Positions 18,206 through 27,236 of a stretch of DNA of 64,000 nucleotides are shown piece after piece. The notes beneath the pieces were generated by a model. The model did no database searches and had not been told where the DNA came from. It worked only from the letters and a program-made list of their open reading frames with translations. This DNA comes from Brevundimonas sp. 357 (GTDB lineage Bacteria; Pseudomonadota; Alphaproteobacteria; Caulobacterales; Caulobacteraceae). The DNA is taken from positions 122,134-186,133 of the forward strand of contig NZ_RHWX01000007.1 of NCBI RefSeq assembly GCF_003938605.1, written 5' to 3'. How positions within the stretch are numbered: the first letter of the stretch is position 1; each line of letters begins with the position of its first letter. The translations under genes were made by a program, and so were the position numbers.

Positions 18206-18866
18206 GACCCTGTCCGAACTCATGGCCGAGGACGCGCGCACCCTGTGGGCGACGGCCCAGGCCCTGTCGCAGTCTGTAGCCCTCACGGCGGCGCCTGTCA
18301 GCCCGCGCCCCCTGCCGCCCCTGCTGTTCTTCACCGACCCCGAGCGCACGCCTCGGCCGTGGGAGACGGCGGCGCGCCTGCCTGCGGGCGCGGGCGTCGT
18401 GTACCGCGCCTTCGGCGCCGCCGACGCCGTCGAGACCGGGCTTCGTCTGCGCGAGGCGACGCGGGCGGCGGGCGGACTGCTGCTGGTCGGACTGGACGCC
18501 GTCCTGGCCGAGCGGGTGGAGGCCGACGGAGTGCATCTGCCCGAACGCGCCCTGTCCTCGGCCTACGCCCTGTCGGGACGGCGGCCGGACTGGCTGCTGA
18601 CCGGCGCGGCGCATTCCGAAGCGGCGGTGCGCGGCGCGCGCGACCTGCACGCCCTGGTGCTGTCGCCCGTCTTCACCGCCGGCGGCGCCTCGGCGGCCAA
18701 GCCCGCATTAGGGGTAAAAGTCTTCTCCGACCTGGCGGCCCTGGCCTCCTGCCCGGCCTACGCCCTGGGCGGGATCACGGCGCGAAACGCCGAAGCCCTC
18801 AGCGAATCAGGTGCGTGCGGTCTGGCGGGCGTGGAAGCGATCCAGACAGCGTTCACCTCTCGCTGA
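18204..18866 (+). CDS. Thiamine-phosphate synthase-like protein
   Basis: Protein of 220 residues with a TIM-barrel phosphate-binding core of the ThiE/TenI type: VHLPERALS, TGAAHSEAAV, LVLSPVF followed by a Ser/Ala-rich turn, and YALGGITARNAEAL with GACGLAGVEAI near the end. ThiE joins the pyrimidine and thiazole halves of thiamine. Some residues for pyrophosphate binding are hard to match by eye, so a TenI-like or diverged role is possible and no symbol is given. Start codon overlaps that of yggS on the other strand. Confidence 0.75.
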   Translation: MTLSELMAEDARTLWATAQALSQSVALTAAPVSPRPLPPLLFFTDPERTPRPWETAARLPAGAGVVYRAFGAADAVETGLRLREATRAAGGLLLVGLDAVLAERVEADGVHLPERALSSAYALSGRRPDWLLTGAAHSEAAVRGARDLHALVLSPVFTAGGASAAKPALGVKVFSDLAALASCPAYALGGITARNAEALSESGACGLAGVEAIQTAFTSR

Positions 18867-18881
18867 GAGAGGCGCCCAGGA

Positions 18882-19286
18882 TCAGAACTTGAAGATGGTC
18901 TCGAGGCGCACGCGCGGGGCGGCGCGGCGGTCGGCGGCGCTTTCAGGCGCGCGGGCCGGATCGACTTCCGGCGAGGCCAGGTTGGCGGCGGCGCCGACGC
19001 GCAGGCGCGGGCTGAGGCGGTAATAGGCCCCGGCCTCGACGTCGCCCCAGTCGGCTTCGCGGCCGACGGGCTGGTTCAGGTTGAAGTTCAGGCCCCAGCG
19101 GCCGTTCTCGTTCCAACGCAGGCCGCGCCGCTGCGCTGGAGACGCTGGCGTGGCCGAGGATTGAGCGGCGATGTCCGCCAGGCTGACGGCGGGCGCACGG
19201 CCACGCGTCTGAGCCGAGGCGTCGTTCGTCATCCCGGCCAGAGCCAGGGCGCCCACGCATCCAGAGATGACGGCGACGAAACGCAT
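18882..19286 (-). CDS. ntrZ: NtrZ family periplasmic regulatory protein
   Basis: Protein of 134 residues from the ATG at 19286, which follows GGTGGGTGG and directly opens a signal peptide (MRFVAVISG to ASAQ). A longer start at 19325 adds 13 residues. The mature part holds RGLRWNENGRWGLNFNLN, PVGREADWGDVEAGAYYRL and a final RVRLETIFKF, which match the NtrZ family as I recall it. In Caulobacter NtrZ is periplasmic and restrains the phosphatase side of the sensor NtrY. No ntrYX genes occur in the window. A promoter is seen at 19359-19386. Confidence 0.65.
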   Translation of the reverse strand: MRFVAVISGCVGALALAGMTNDASAQTRGRAPAVSLADIAAQSSATPASPAQRRGLRWNENGRWGLNFNLNQPVGREADWGDVEAGAYYRLSPRLRVGAAANLASPEVDPARAPESAADRRAAPRVRLETIFKF

Positions 19287-19358
19287 TCCACCCACCCAGA
19301 AGACCGACTTGAGTCGTCGATCCATCGTTGACGAACCGGAACCATCCGGCCTGGGGAT

Positions 19359-19386
19359 AAGATATGGACTGATGCGCCGGGGTCAA
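19359..19386 (-). promoter_or_regulatory. Sigma70-type promoter for ntrZ
   Basis: On the minus strand TTGACC (19386-19381), 16 bases, then TATCTT (19364-19359). It points at ntrZ, about 70 bases from its likely start. Between 19287 and 19626 I find only this promoter, the opposite one at 19503 and no further gene. Confidence 0.5.
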
Positions 19387-19502
19387 CGCGTCAGACGTCC
19401 AAGGCGCAGGTTCTCGACGAGTCCGGCGGCGGCTGTGGCGCCTGCGTCACGCCGTCACGGCATTCCCTGATCGATATTGGAGGCTCAGAACGCGGGTTCG
19501 CC

Positions 19503-19532
19503 TTGTCATCGCCCCTTTTCGCCGTGTTATAG
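19503..19532 (+). promoter_or_regulatory. Sigma70-type promoter for the DUF3576 gene
   Basis: TTGTCA (19503-19508), 18 bases, TTATAG (19527-19532). The expected start near 19540 gives a leader of about 85 bases to the ATG at 19627. A good match to the usual alphaproteobacterial housekeeping pattern. Confidence 0.55.
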
Positions 19533-19626
19533 AGCGTCGCTGCGGCGCGTGCGTTCGCGGCGACGTCGGACGACGATCCGACGCCGCCCGGCGTCATGGC
19601 GTCCAACCCTTTTGCGGAGACACGGA

Positions 19627-20082
19627 ATGGCTCTTGTTCGCGGCGCTGCGGTCGCCCTGATCGCTTCGGGACTGCTGCTCGGCGGCTGCTCCAGCCTGCC
19701 CTTCGTCGGCGGCGAGTCCAAGGCCAAGGCGCCTTCGGCCGAAGCTCAGCTGGGTATCGGCGTCAACGCCTATCTGTGGCGCGCCACCCTGGACACCCTG
19801 TCCTTCATGCCGCTGGCCAACGCCGATCCGTGGGGCGGCGTCGTCAATTATGACTGGTACGTCAATCCGCAGGCGCCGAACGAGCGCTTCAAGGCGACCG
19901 TCTTCATCCTGGATCGCCGCCTGCGCGCCGACGCCCTGAACGTCGCCGTGACCAAGGAAGTCAAGGACGCGGCCGGCGCCTGGGTCTCCGCCCCGGTCGC
20001 GGCCCAGACCGAAACCGATCTGGAAAACGCCATCCTGACCAAGGCGCGCCAGCTCAACCTCGCCAACGCGGCCCGTCGCTAA
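19627..20082 (+). CDS. DUF3576 lipoprotein
   Basis: Protein of 151 residues with a lipoprotein signal ending LLGGC (Cys near residue 20) and then a Ser/Lys linker. The conserved part, IGVNAYLWRATLDTLSFMPL to GGVVNYDWYVNPQAPNERFK and a DRRLRADALNV strand, is typical of DUF3576, an alphaproteobacterial lipoprotein family without an assigned role. The gene order DUF3576-leuS-lptE-holA recurs in alphaproteobacteria, which hints at an outer-membrane task near LptE, but this is inference. ATG preceded by GGAGACACGGA. Confidence 0.85.
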   Translation: MALVRGAAVALIASGLLLGGCSSLPFVGGESKAKAPSAEAQLGIGVNAYLWRATLDTLSFMPLANADPWGGVVNYDWYVNPQAPNERFKATVFILDRRLRADALNVAVTKEVKDAAGAWVSAPVAAQTETDLENAILTKARQLNLANAARR

Positions 20083-20169
20083 AGTTCGGCCGCCCCTCAC
20101 CTTTCGTCTTCAACGCGTCCTCAGGCCCGCCTCAAGCTTCGCGCCTGAGGCGCCGCCTCAGGATACGCC

Positions 20170-22749
20170 GTGGCCCGTTACGAGCCTAAGACCGCCGAAC
20201 CCCGCCAGCAGGCCCGATGGGCCGAGGCCGACGCCTTTTCGGTGTCCAACGCCGACACCGGCCGTCCGAAATACTACGTCCTGGAGATGTTCCCCTATCC
20301 GTCGGGCAACATCCACATGGGCCACGCCCGCAACTATGTGATGGGCGACGTGGTGGCGCGTCACAAGCGGGCGCAGGGTTTCGACGTCCTGCACCCGATG
20401 GGCTGGGACGCCTTCGGCATGCCGGCCGAGAACGCGGCCATGGAGCGCGGCGTCCATCCCGGCGACTGGACCTGGTCCAACATCGCCACCATGCGCGACC
20501 AGCTGAAGCTGCTGGGCCTGTCGCTGGACTGGTCGCGTGAGTTCGCCACCTGCGACCCCGACTACTACGGCAAGCAGCAGGCCTGGTTCCTGGAGCTGTT
20601 CAAGCGCGGCCTGGTCTATCGCAAGGACGGCGTCGTCAACTGGGATCCGGTCGACAACACCGTCCTGGCCAATGAGCAGGTCATCGACGGGCGCGGATGG
20701 CGCTCGGGCGCCGTGGTCGAGAAGCGCAAGCTGAACCAGTGGTTCCTGCGCATTACTCAGTATGCGGATGATCTGATTGACGGCCTGGCCGAGCTGGAAG
20801 GCCGCTGGCCTGAAAAGGTCCGCCTGATGCAGGAAAACTGGATCGGCCGGTCCAAGGGTCTGCAGATGAAATGGGCCTGGGCGGGCGCCGCCCCGGCTGG
20901 TTTCAATGACGGGCTGGAGATCTACACCACCCGCCCGGACACCCTGTTCGGCGCCAGCTTCATGGGTCTGGCCCCCGATCATCCGATCTCGAAGCAACTG
21001 GCCGAGGCCGACCCCAAGGTCGCCGCCTTCGTCGCCGAATGCCGCAAGGGCGGCGCCAGCCAGGCCGACATCGAACAGGCCGAGAAGATCGGCTGGGACA
21101 CGGGGCTGAAGGTCGTCCACCCCTTCACCGGGGCCGAGGTTTCGGTCTGGATCGCCAACTTCATCCTGTCCGACTACGGCACCGGGGCCATCTTCGCCTG
21201 CCCGGCGCATGACCAGCGCGACCTGGACTTCGCCCGCAAATACGACCTGCCGGTGATCCCGGTCGTCCGCCCCGAGGGCGCGGGCGACGACTTCGCCGTG
21301 GCGGACGAGGCCTATACCGGCCCCGGCTCCATCTTCCATTCCGACTTCCTGAACGGTCTGGACATCGAGGCCGCCAAGGCCGAAGCCATCCGCCGCATCG
21401 AGGCCGCCGGAACGGGCGAAGGCGCGACCATCTATCGCCTGCGCGACTGGGGCGTCAGCCGTCAGCGCTACTGGGGCTGCCCCATCCCGGTCATTCACTG
21501 CGAGGCCTGCGGCGTCGTGCCGGTTCCGGCCGACCAGTTGCCGGTCGAACTGCCCAAGGACGTCACCTTCGACGTACCGGGCAACCCGCTGGACCGCCAT
21601 CCGACGTGGAAACACGTCAACTGTCCGTCGTGCGGCGCCGCCGCCCGGCGCGAGACGGACACGCTCGACACCTTCGTCGATTCCAGCTGGTATTTCGCCC
21701 GCTTCGCCGATCCCAAGGCGGCCGAGCCGATCAACAAGGCCGCCGCCGCCAAATGGCTGCCGGTGGATCAGTACATCGGCGGCGTCGAGCACGCGGTCCT
21801 GCACCTGCTCTACGCCCGCTTCATCACCCGCGCCCTGTCGGACGCCGGTCTGATGGACGTGAAGGAGCCGTTCGCCGGCCTGTTCACCCAGGGCATGGTG
21901 ATCCACGAGACCTATTTCGACGGTCATGAGGACAGCGGCAAACCGCGCTGGGTCGAACCGTCGGACATCCGCATCGAGACCGTGGACGGCCAGCGCGTCG
22001 CCACCCGCCTGTCCACCGGCGCCCCGGTGACGATCGGCGACATCGAAAAGATGTCCAAGTCCAAAAAGAACGTGGTCGCGCCCCAGGACATCATCACCGC
22101 CTATGGCGTGGACGCCGGACGCCTGTTCATCCTGTCCGACAGCCCGCCTGAACGCGACATCCAATGGTCGACCGGCGGCGTCGAAGGCGCCGCCCGCTTC
22201 GTCCAGCGCGTCTGGGGCGAATACGCCGCCTTCGACGTCGCCGCGCCCGCAAACGCCGATGTCGACGCCGCCCTAATCCGCGAGACGCACAAGGCCATCA
22301 AGGCCGTCAGCGAAGGCGTCGAGCATTTCCGTTTCAACTCGGCCGTGGCCAAGCTCTACGCCTTCCTGGCGACCATCCGTCAACACGACAAGGCCGGCGC
22401 CGAAGCGAAGAAGACCGCCCTGTCGACCCTGGCGCGGCTGATGGCGCCCTTCACCCCCCACCTGGCCGAGGAAGCCTGGACCCAGCTGGGCGAGGCCGGA
22501 ATGGTGCTGGACGCGCCGTGGCCCGTCTATGACCCGGCCCTGGCCGCCGACGACCAGGTCACCCTGCCCGTCCAGATCGGCGGCAAGCGTCGGGGCGAGG
22601 TCGTCCTGCCGCGCGGATCGGACAATGCGATGGTCGAGGCCGCCGCTCTCGCCAATCCGACGGTTCAGGCCTACCTTGCCGCCAACAACCTCAGCGTTCG
22701 CAAGGTGATCGTGGTGCCCGACCGTATCGTCAATCTGGTGGCCGGCTGA
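20170..22749 (+). CDS. leuS: Leucyl-tRNA synthetase
   Basis: Protein of 859 residues from a GTG start. Class I signature HMGH in [11 protein letters not shown] near residue 50 (HIGH type) and KMSKSKKN near residue 625 (KMSKS), with the large editing domain inserted between them ([19 protein letters not shown], where the Asp/Thr region edits mischarged tRNA). A zinc-type Cys cluster lies at [13 protein letters not shown] and later CPSCG. It charges tRNA-Leu in the cytoplasm. Full length. The stop overlaps the lptE start. Confidence 0.97.
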   Translation: MARYEPKTAEPRQQARWAEADAFSVSNADTGRPKYYVLEMFPYPSGNIHMGHARNYVMGDVVARHKRAQGFDVLHPMGWDAFGMPAENAAMERGVHPGDWTWSNIATMRDQLKLLGLSLDWSREFATCDPDYYGKQQAWFLELFKRGLVYRKDGVVNWDPVDNTVLANEQVIDGRGWRSGAVVEKRKLNQWFLRITQYADDLIDGLAELEGRWPEKVRLMQENWIGRSKGLQMKWAWAGAAPAGFNDGLEIYTTRPDTLFGASFMGLAPDHPISKQLAEADPKVAAFVAECRKGGASQADIEQAEKIGWDTGLKVVHPFTGAEVSVWIANFILSDYGTGAIFACPAHDQRDLDFARKYDLPVIPVVRPEGAGDDFAVADEAYTGPGSIFHSDFLNGLDIEAAKAEAIRRIEAAGTGEGATIYRLRDWGVSRQRYWGCPIPVIHCEACGVVPVPADQLPVELPKDVTFDVPGNPLDRHPTWKHVNCPSCGAAARRETDTLDTFVDSSWYFARFADPKAAEPINKAAAAKWLPVDQYIGGVEHAVLHLLYARFITRALSDAGLMDVKEPFAGLFTQGMVIHETYFDGHEDSGKPRWVEPSDIRIETVDGQRVATRLSTGAPVTIGDIEKMSKSKKNVVAPQDIITAYGVDAGRLFILSDSPPERDIQWSTGGVEGAARFVQRVWGEYAAFDVAAPANADVDAALIRETHKAIKAVSEGVEHFRFNSAVAKLYAFLATIRQHDKAGAEAKKTALSTLARLMAPFTPHLAEEAWTQLGEAGMVLDAPWPVYDPALAADDQVTLPVQIGGKRRGEVVLPRGSDNAMVEAAALANPTVQAYLAANNLSVRKVIVVPDRIVNLVAG

Positions 22750-23234
22750 TGCGCCGTCTGACCCTGCTCGGCGTCCTGGCGGGCGCAAGCCTGCTGTCCG
22801 CCTGCGGCTTCACGCCCATGTACGGCGAAGGCGCTGTGGGTTCGAACCTCTCGCGCATCGCCGTGACCACGCCGGACGACCGCCTGGGTTATCGGCTGCG
22901 CGAACATCTGGAAGACGCCTTCGGTCGCGATGGAGGCGGTCTTTCGCCCCTCTATCGCCTGACGACCGAGGTCGAGCAGAGCCGTCGCCCCTTGGGCCGT
23001 CGTATCGACGATACGGCCAGCCGCTATGAGCTGACGGTCAAGGCCGCCTGGGCCCTGACCCCCGCCGCCGGCGGAGATGCGATAAAGGGCGTGCAGACCA
23101 CGACTGTCACCTACGCCGCCGCGGATCAGCCCTACGCCGCCATCGCCGCACAACAGGACGGCGAGGACCGGGCCGCCGCCGACCTGGCCCGCCTGATCCG
23201 CCTGGACATGATGCGCGTCCTGGCCGGGCGCTGA
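22749..23234 (+). CDS. lptE: LPS assembly lipoprotein LptE
   Basis: Protein of 161 residues. The signal ends LLSACGFTPMYG, giving a lipobox with Cys19 and the conserved CGFxPxY motif of LptE. A mixed alpha/beta body follows. LptE plugs the LptD barrel and helps insert lipopolysaccharide into the outer membrane. The ATG shares its A with the leuS stop (TGATG type overlap), and holA follows after 10 bases, the standard alphaproteobacterial order. Confidence 0.9.
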   Translation: MRRLTLLGVLAGASLLSACGFTPMYGEGAVGSNLSRIAVTTPDDRLGYRLREHLEDAFGRDGGGLSPLYRLTTEVEQSRRPLGRRIDDTASRYELTVKAAWALTPAAGGDAIKGVQTTTVTYAAADQPYAAIAAQQDGEDRAAADLARLIRLDMMRVLAGR

Positions 23235-23244
23235 TGGCCTTCGC

Positions 23245-24297
23245 ATGATCCTGTCCAAGCGGCCCGACGTCGACCGCTTCCTTAAGGCGCCGGACGCCGG
23301 CGTCCGCGCCGCCGTCATCCACGGCAAGGACCGCTCGGGCGTGACCGAGCGCGCCCTGACGCTGTGCCGCACGATCACCCCGGACCTGAACGACCCCTTT
23401 AACGTCACCCTGCTGACCGAGGCCGACATCGACGGCGACGCCGTGCGGCTGGAAGAGGCGCTGACGGCGCTCAGCATGATCGGCGGGCGGCGCCTGGTGC
23501 GCATCCGGATGTCGGACGGCAAGGCGGGCGTGGACAAGGCCGTTGCCGCCGCCCTGACCGCCCACGCCGAAGGCGCCTACAACCCCGACGCCATGCTGGT
23601 GATCGAAGCCGGAGCGCTGGGCCGCGAATCCGCCCTGCGCAAGGCCGCCGAAAAGGCCCAGGGGGCGGTCGCCATCGCCTGCTATGAAGACGAGGTCGGC
23701 GACGTCGCCCGCATGACGCGCGAGGCCCTGGGCGCCGACAAGGTCGGCCTGTCTTCCGACGCCCTGGATCGCTTTGTCGCCCGCCTGCCCCGCGAGCGCG
23801 GCCTGATGCGTCAGGAGATCGAGCGGCTGATCCTCTACATCGGCCCGGGCTCCAGCCGCACTATCGACGTCGAGGAGTTGGACGCCCACCTGGGGGTCGA
23901 GCCCGACGCCTCCCTGTCCGACGCCGCGCTGCAGGCCTTCGGCGGCCGGCCCGGCCCCGCCCAGGCGGGCCTGCGCCGCGCTTTGGCCGAGGGCGAAAGC
24001 GCTGTCATGGCCGTGCGCATGGCCTCGCTCCATCTCGGAAAGCTGCGCCGGATCAATGTCCTGCAGGCCAACGGCGCAGGCGCCAAGGAGGCCACCAAGG
24101 CCGCCGGCGTGTTCTGGAAACAGGAAGCGGAAATGCTGCGCCAATCGCGCGCCTGGCGGCTCGAACTGCTCGACGAGGTGCAGGACAGCGTCAACACCGC
24201 CGACGTCATGACCAAGACCACGGGCATGCCCGAGGCCCTGATCGCCGAACGCCTGCTGCTGGAGATCGCCGCCCGCGCCAAGCGCATGGGACTTTGA
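23245..24297 (+). CDS. holA: DNA polymerase III delta subunit
   Basis: Protein of 350 residues with the three-domain delta layout: an N-terminal segment with VIHGKDRSGVTERALTL instead of a true P-loop (delta does not hydrolyse ATP), a middle lid, and a helical C-terminal collar domain (MAVRMASLHLGKLRRIN). Delta opens the beta clamp in the clamp loader. Length is usual. Downstream, 24298-24400 is a short spacer with nothing I can name. Confidence 0.9.
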   Translation: MILSKRPDVDRFLKAPDAGVRAAVIHGKDRSGVTERALTLCRTITPDLNDPFNVTLLTEADIDGDAVRLEEALTALSMIGGRRLVRIRMSDGKAGVDKAVAAALTAHAEGAYNPDAMLVIEAGALGRESALRKAAEKAQGAVAIACYEDEVGDVARMTREALGADKVGLSSDALDRFVARLPRERGLMRQEIERLILYIGPGSSRTIDVEELDAHLGVEPDASLSDAALQAFGGRPGPAQAGLRRALAEGESAVMAVRMASLHLGKLRRINVLQANGAGAKEATKAAGVFWKQEAEMLRQSRAWRLELLDEVQDSVNTADVMTKTTGMPEALIAERLLLEIAARAKRMGL

Positions 24298-24400
24298 GAC
24301 GATGAACCCGAGCGACATGACGCCGACTCGACACAACGGCAATTCGGCGTTCTGATCCTATCGCCTCGGCATTGAGCCGGGATGACCTCGGGGAATCTTC

Positions 24401-25000
24401 ATGCGTCTGTTCAGCACCGCCGTCGCCGCCGCCGTTCTTCTGAACTTGCCTGGCCTGGCGCTGGCCCAGGAAGCATCCGTACCGACCGACAATGCCGAAA
24501 TGGCCGCCATCTTCGTCGCCGATCAAGCCGTTCGTCAGAACATTGATCCGGCCCGGTTCCGTGATCGCGCCTTCGTCGAGCAGATGAACGCCGACGACGC
24601 CGCCCGCCGTGAGCGAACCCGCGCCCTGCTCGATGCGGGCGCCTTGCAGACCGGAGAAGACTTCCGCGCCGCCGCCTTCGTCTTCCAACACGGATCGACC
24701 CCTGAGGACTATCTTCTGGCGCACAGCCTGGCCGTCACCGGCGTCGCCAAGGGATCGAAGCAGGCGGCCTGGATCGCAGCGGCCTCACTCGACCGTTTCC
24801 TCCAATCGGTGGACCGGAAACAGATCTACGGCACCCAGACTCGCATGATGAACGGCGGCGAGCCGACGCTCGAGCCCTATGATCGCGACCTATTGCCCGC
24901 CGCCGTACGCGCCGCTGCGGGCGTGCCCAACCTGGCCGAACAGGACGCGCGCCTGGAACAGTTCCGCGTCGCCCGTCAGGCGGCGGCTCCGCAACCCTGA
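24401..25000 (+). CDS. DUF6624 family exported protein
   Basis: Protein of 199 residues with a cleavable signal peptide (LALAQ, about residue 22). The core FRAAAFVFQHGSTPEDYLLA, LAVTGVAKGSKQAAWIAAAS, LDRFLQSVDRKQIYGTQTRM is the DUF6624 pattern, a domain of unknown function often found in exported or periplasmic proteins. The tail is Ala/Arg-rich. Located between holA and parB but with its own spacer on each side. AT content is slightly higher than in the neighbours. Confidence 0.8.
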   Translation: MRLFSTAVAAAVLLNLPGLALAQEASVPTDNAEMAAIFVADQAVRQNIDPARFRDRAFVEQMNADDAARRERTRALLDAGALQTGEDFRAAAFVFQHGSTPEDYLLAHSLAVTGVAKGSKQAAWIAAASLDRFLQSVDRKQIYGTQTRMMNGGEPTLEPYDRDLLPAAVRAAAGVPNLAEQDARLEQFRVARQAAAPQP

Positions 25001-25015
25001 AGCCGCGCCCTGCCC

Positions 25016-25207
25016 TCAGCCCCTTTTGGAGGCGCGGCGGAAAGCCGGCTTGTTCAAGGCCGCAGCCTGACGTTGCATCGTCTTTTCGGACTTGCGCGCG
25101 CCTGCGGCGCTGCTGAAGGCGCCGCCATCCTGTGTCGCGGCCCGCTTCGCCGCCAAGACTCGCTTGAGAGCTTCAGCGGCGCTCGACTTCTCAGGGTTCT
25201 CGATCAT
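25016..25207 (-). CDS. Small basic hypothetical protein, 63 residues
   Basis: From the ATG at 25207 with AAGGTG six bases upstream; a GTG at 25216 is a weaker option. The product is rich in Lys, Arg, Ala and Ser (SSAAEALKRVLAAKRAATQ, ending RRASKRG), with a helical first half and a disordered basic tail. I recall similar short alphaproteobacterial proteins but no named function. Nucleic-acid binding is possible from composition only. Convergent with the DUF6624 gene. Confidence 0.5.
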   Translation of the reverse strand: MIENPEKSSAAEALKRVLAAKRAATQDGGAFSSAAGARKSEKTMQRQAAALNKPAFRRASKRG

Positions 25208-25314
25208 GAACGACACCTTAGCAGAAACAGCCGAAAAAAGAGCGTTCTCACCCTGGTCTCAGTTCGCCGCCTTAGCGCCGCGGTTGGCCTGTCGATTGAG
25301 CCAAGTCCGCAGTA

Positions 25315-25344
25315 TTGACAGAAAAGTATATAGAAGTGTTTTAT
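25315..25344 (+). promoter_or_regulatory. Promoter upstream of a putative small RNA
   Basis: TTGACA (25315-25320), perfect -35, 18 bases, then TTTTAT (25339-25344) as a fair -10; the stretch is AT-rich in a GC-rich genome. No protein gene on the plus strand follows; a terminator ends the unit about 110 bases later. Confidence 0.5.
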
Positions 25345-25350
25345 GCCTTT

Positions 25351-25459
25351 GATCGATCCCTCGATCATCGAACGGGTTTTGCGCGCCGCCGACCAGCGAA
25401 CCGCGAACCCGCTCTCATCCCCGACTTGCCCGTCCCGGCTCGACCAGGACGGGCTTTTT
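25351..25459 (+). ncRNA. Putative ~110-nt small RNA next to parB
   Basis: The span between a perfect TTGACA promoter and a strong terminator has no convincing gene; the only frame (from 25343) runs through the terminator and into antisense of parB. It can fold into a middle hairpin (CGGGTTTTGCG 25373-25383 with CGCGAACCCG 25402-25411) and the terminator hairpin. The RNA would converge on the parB 3' end, 13 bases away. No family recognised. Start position is estimated from the promoter. Confidence 0.45.
25428..25459 (+). terminator. Intrinsic terminator of the putative small RNA
   Basis: GCCCGTCC (25428-25435), 11-base loop, GGACGGGC (25447-25454), then five T. Perfect 8-bp stem. Because it points along the plus strand it cannot serve parB; it supports an otherwise unmarked plus-strand transcript. 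Confidence 0.8.
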
Positions 25460-25471
25460 CGCTTCCATGGA

Positions 25472-26359
25472 TCAGCCGCGCATCAGGCGGCGGCAAAGAT
25501 CGTCAAGCTGTTCCAGCGTGCCGTATTTGACCGTGATCTCACCCTTGCCGCCCTTGTCCGCCAGTGAGACCTTCAGGCCCAAGGCGTCCGACAGATCCTG
25601 CTCCAGCGCCGCGATATCGGCGGCGCCCTCGCCGGTCAGCGCGGGTTTGGACTTGGGCGCCTTCTGGCCCTCGACCGCGCGACGGGCCAGAGCCTCGGTC
25701 TGACGCACGTTCAGACCCTTGGCGATAACCTCCGCCGCCAATTGCTCTGCATTCGGCGCCGTGATCAGGGCGCGGGCGTGACCCGCCGACAGCTCACCGC
25801 GCACCACATGCTCGCGCACCGCCTCGGGCAGTTGCAGCAGGCGTAGGGTGTTGGCCACGTGGCTGCGGCTCTTGCCCACCACACCCGCCAAAGCGTCCTG
25901 GGTGCGGCCGAAGCGTTCCATCAGGACGGCGTAGGCGTTGGCCTCTTCCATCGGGTTCAGGTCGGCGCGCTGGACGTTCTCGATGACGCCGACCTCCAGC
26001 ACCTCGATGTCGTCCATCTCGCGCACGACGATCGGCACCTGCGTCAGGCGGGCGGCCTGGGCGGCGCGCCAGCGGCGCTCGCCGGCGATGATCTGCCACA
26101 CGCCCTGCTCGCCCGGTTGCGACCGCACCAGGATGGGCTGCAGCACGCCCTTGTCGCGGATGGAGGCCGTCAGCTCGTCCAGATCCGTCTTGGTGAAGAT
26201 TTTGCGCGGCTGGTCCGGGTTGGGCTTCAGCGCCTCGATCGGCGCCCGATGCACGCCCGCTGGCGCCGGGCCGGTCGCGTCAACAGCGACTGGCTCCTGC
26301 GTGTTTTCTCCCAGAAGCGCCGAGAGACCCCGGCCCAGACCACGCTGACGTTCGGACAA
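25472..26359 (-). CDS. parB: Chromosome partitioning protein ParB
   Basis: Protein of 295 residues from a TTG at 26359. This start gives SERQRGLGRGLSALLGE, the usual ParB N-terminus; the longer frame from 26449 overlaps parA and adds residues unlike any ParB. IIAGERRWRAAQAA (about residue 100) is the CTP-binding GERRxRA box. The central helix-turn-helix region around RTQDALAGVVGKSRSHVANT contacts parS, and the C-terminus dimerises. ParB loads at parS, spreads as a CTP clamp and works with ParA to segregate the origin. In the Caulobacterales it also links to MipZ and the pole. parA stops 41 bases upstream. Confidence 0.94.
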   Translation of the reverse strand: MSERQRGLGRGLSALLGENTQEPVAVDATGPAPAGVHRAPIEALKPNPDQPRKIFTKTDLDELTASIRDKGVLQPILVRSQPGEQGVWQIIAGERRWRAAQAARLTQVPIVVREMDDIEVLEVGVIENVQRADLNPMEEANAYAVLMERFGRTQDALAGVVGKSRSHVANTLRLLQLPEAVREHVVRGELSAGHARALITAPNAEQLAAEVIAKGLNVRQTEALARRAVEGQKAPKSKPALTGEGAADIAALEQDLSDALGLKVSLADKGGKGEITVKYGTLEQLDDLCRRLMRG

Positions 26360-26399
26360 GATATCGATTCCGTTATTGTTTTTGGGATCAGACCGCCAA

Positions 26400-27236
26400 T
26401 CAGGCGGCCAGGGCCTGACGACGCTGACGCTCGCGCGCCACCAGTTCACGGGCCAGCTTCAGATAGGCCTGGCTGCCCGCACATTTCAGATCATAGATGA
26501 GCGCCGGCTTGCCGAAGGACGGCGCCTCGGACACCCGGACGTTGCGAGGGATGACGCTGTCATAGACCTTGTCGCCGAAGTGGGCGCGCACGTCGGCCGC
26601 CACCTGCCCCGACAGGGCGTTGCGACGGTCGTACATGGTCAGGACCAGACCTTGAATCTCCAGCGCCGGGTTCAGGCTCTGGCGCACCATGTCGATGGTC
26701 CGCATCAACTGGGTCAGGCCCTCCAGGGCGAAGAACTCGCACTGCAGCGGAACCAGAACGGCGTCCGCCGCCGCCATGGCGTTCAGCGTCAGCAGGTTCA
26801 GCGACGGCGGGCAGTCGATCAGCACATAGTCATACCGGGAATGACCATTGCCGCCCTGTTTCGCTAGGGCGTCGCGCAGACGGTAGGAACGACGATCCGC
26901 CTGGCTCAGCTCGATCTCGACCCCCGACATGTCGGCGTCGGCGGCGACGATAAACAGCCCCGGCACTGCGGTCTCAATGGCGGCCTCGTCCACCGGGCGG
27001 CCGTCGACGATGACGTCATAGATCGTCACCCGCCGTGTTTCACGTGGAACACCCAGACCCGTGGAGGCATTGCCCTGCGGGTCCATGTCCACGATCAGCA
27101 CCTTTTCGCCGATCGCCGCCAGAGCCGTGCCCAGATTGATGGCGGTCGTGGTCTTGCCCACCCCGCCCTTCTGGTTGGAGACCGCCAGGACGCGGGTTTC
27201 ATGCACGCGGGGCGGCTTTACGGACTCAACGGACAC
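26400..27236 (-). CDS. parA: Chromosome partitioning ATPase ParA
   Basis: Protein of 278 residues from the GTG at 27236, which has GGGGAG eight bases upstream and overlaps the rsmG end by 11 bases. The deviant Walker A is NQKGGVGKTTTAINLG (residues about 21-36), the A' region holds VDMDPQGNAS and the Walker B region is VLIDCPPSLNLL. ATP-dependent DNA binding by the ParA dimer gives the gradient that pulls ParB-parS to the new pole. A near-perfect parS lies inside the gene (27036-27051). Confidence 0.95.
   Translation of the reverse strand: MSVESVKPPRVHETRVLAVSNQKGGVGKTTTAINLGTALAAIGEKVLIVDMDPQGNASTGLGVPRETRRVTIYDVIVDGRPVDEAAIETAVPGLFIVAADADMSGVEIELSQADRRSYRLRDALAKQGGNGHSRYDYVLIDCPPSLNLLTLNAMAAADAVLVPLQCEFFALEGLTQLMRTIDMVRQSLNPALEIQGLVLTMYDRRNALSGQVAADVRAHFGDKVYDSVIPRNVRVSEAPSFGKPALIYDLKCAGSQAYLKLARELVARERQRRQALAA
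27036..27051. promoter_or_regulatory. parS: parS site, one mismatch
   Basis: TGTTTCACGTGGAACA, one base from the consensus palindrome TGTTTCACGTGAAACA, inside parA. Confidence 0.85.

Noticed and set aside
25343..25567. 74-codon frame that includes the putative small RNA
   Set aside because: It reads through a strong terminator and into antisense of parB; a non-coding RNA fits better.
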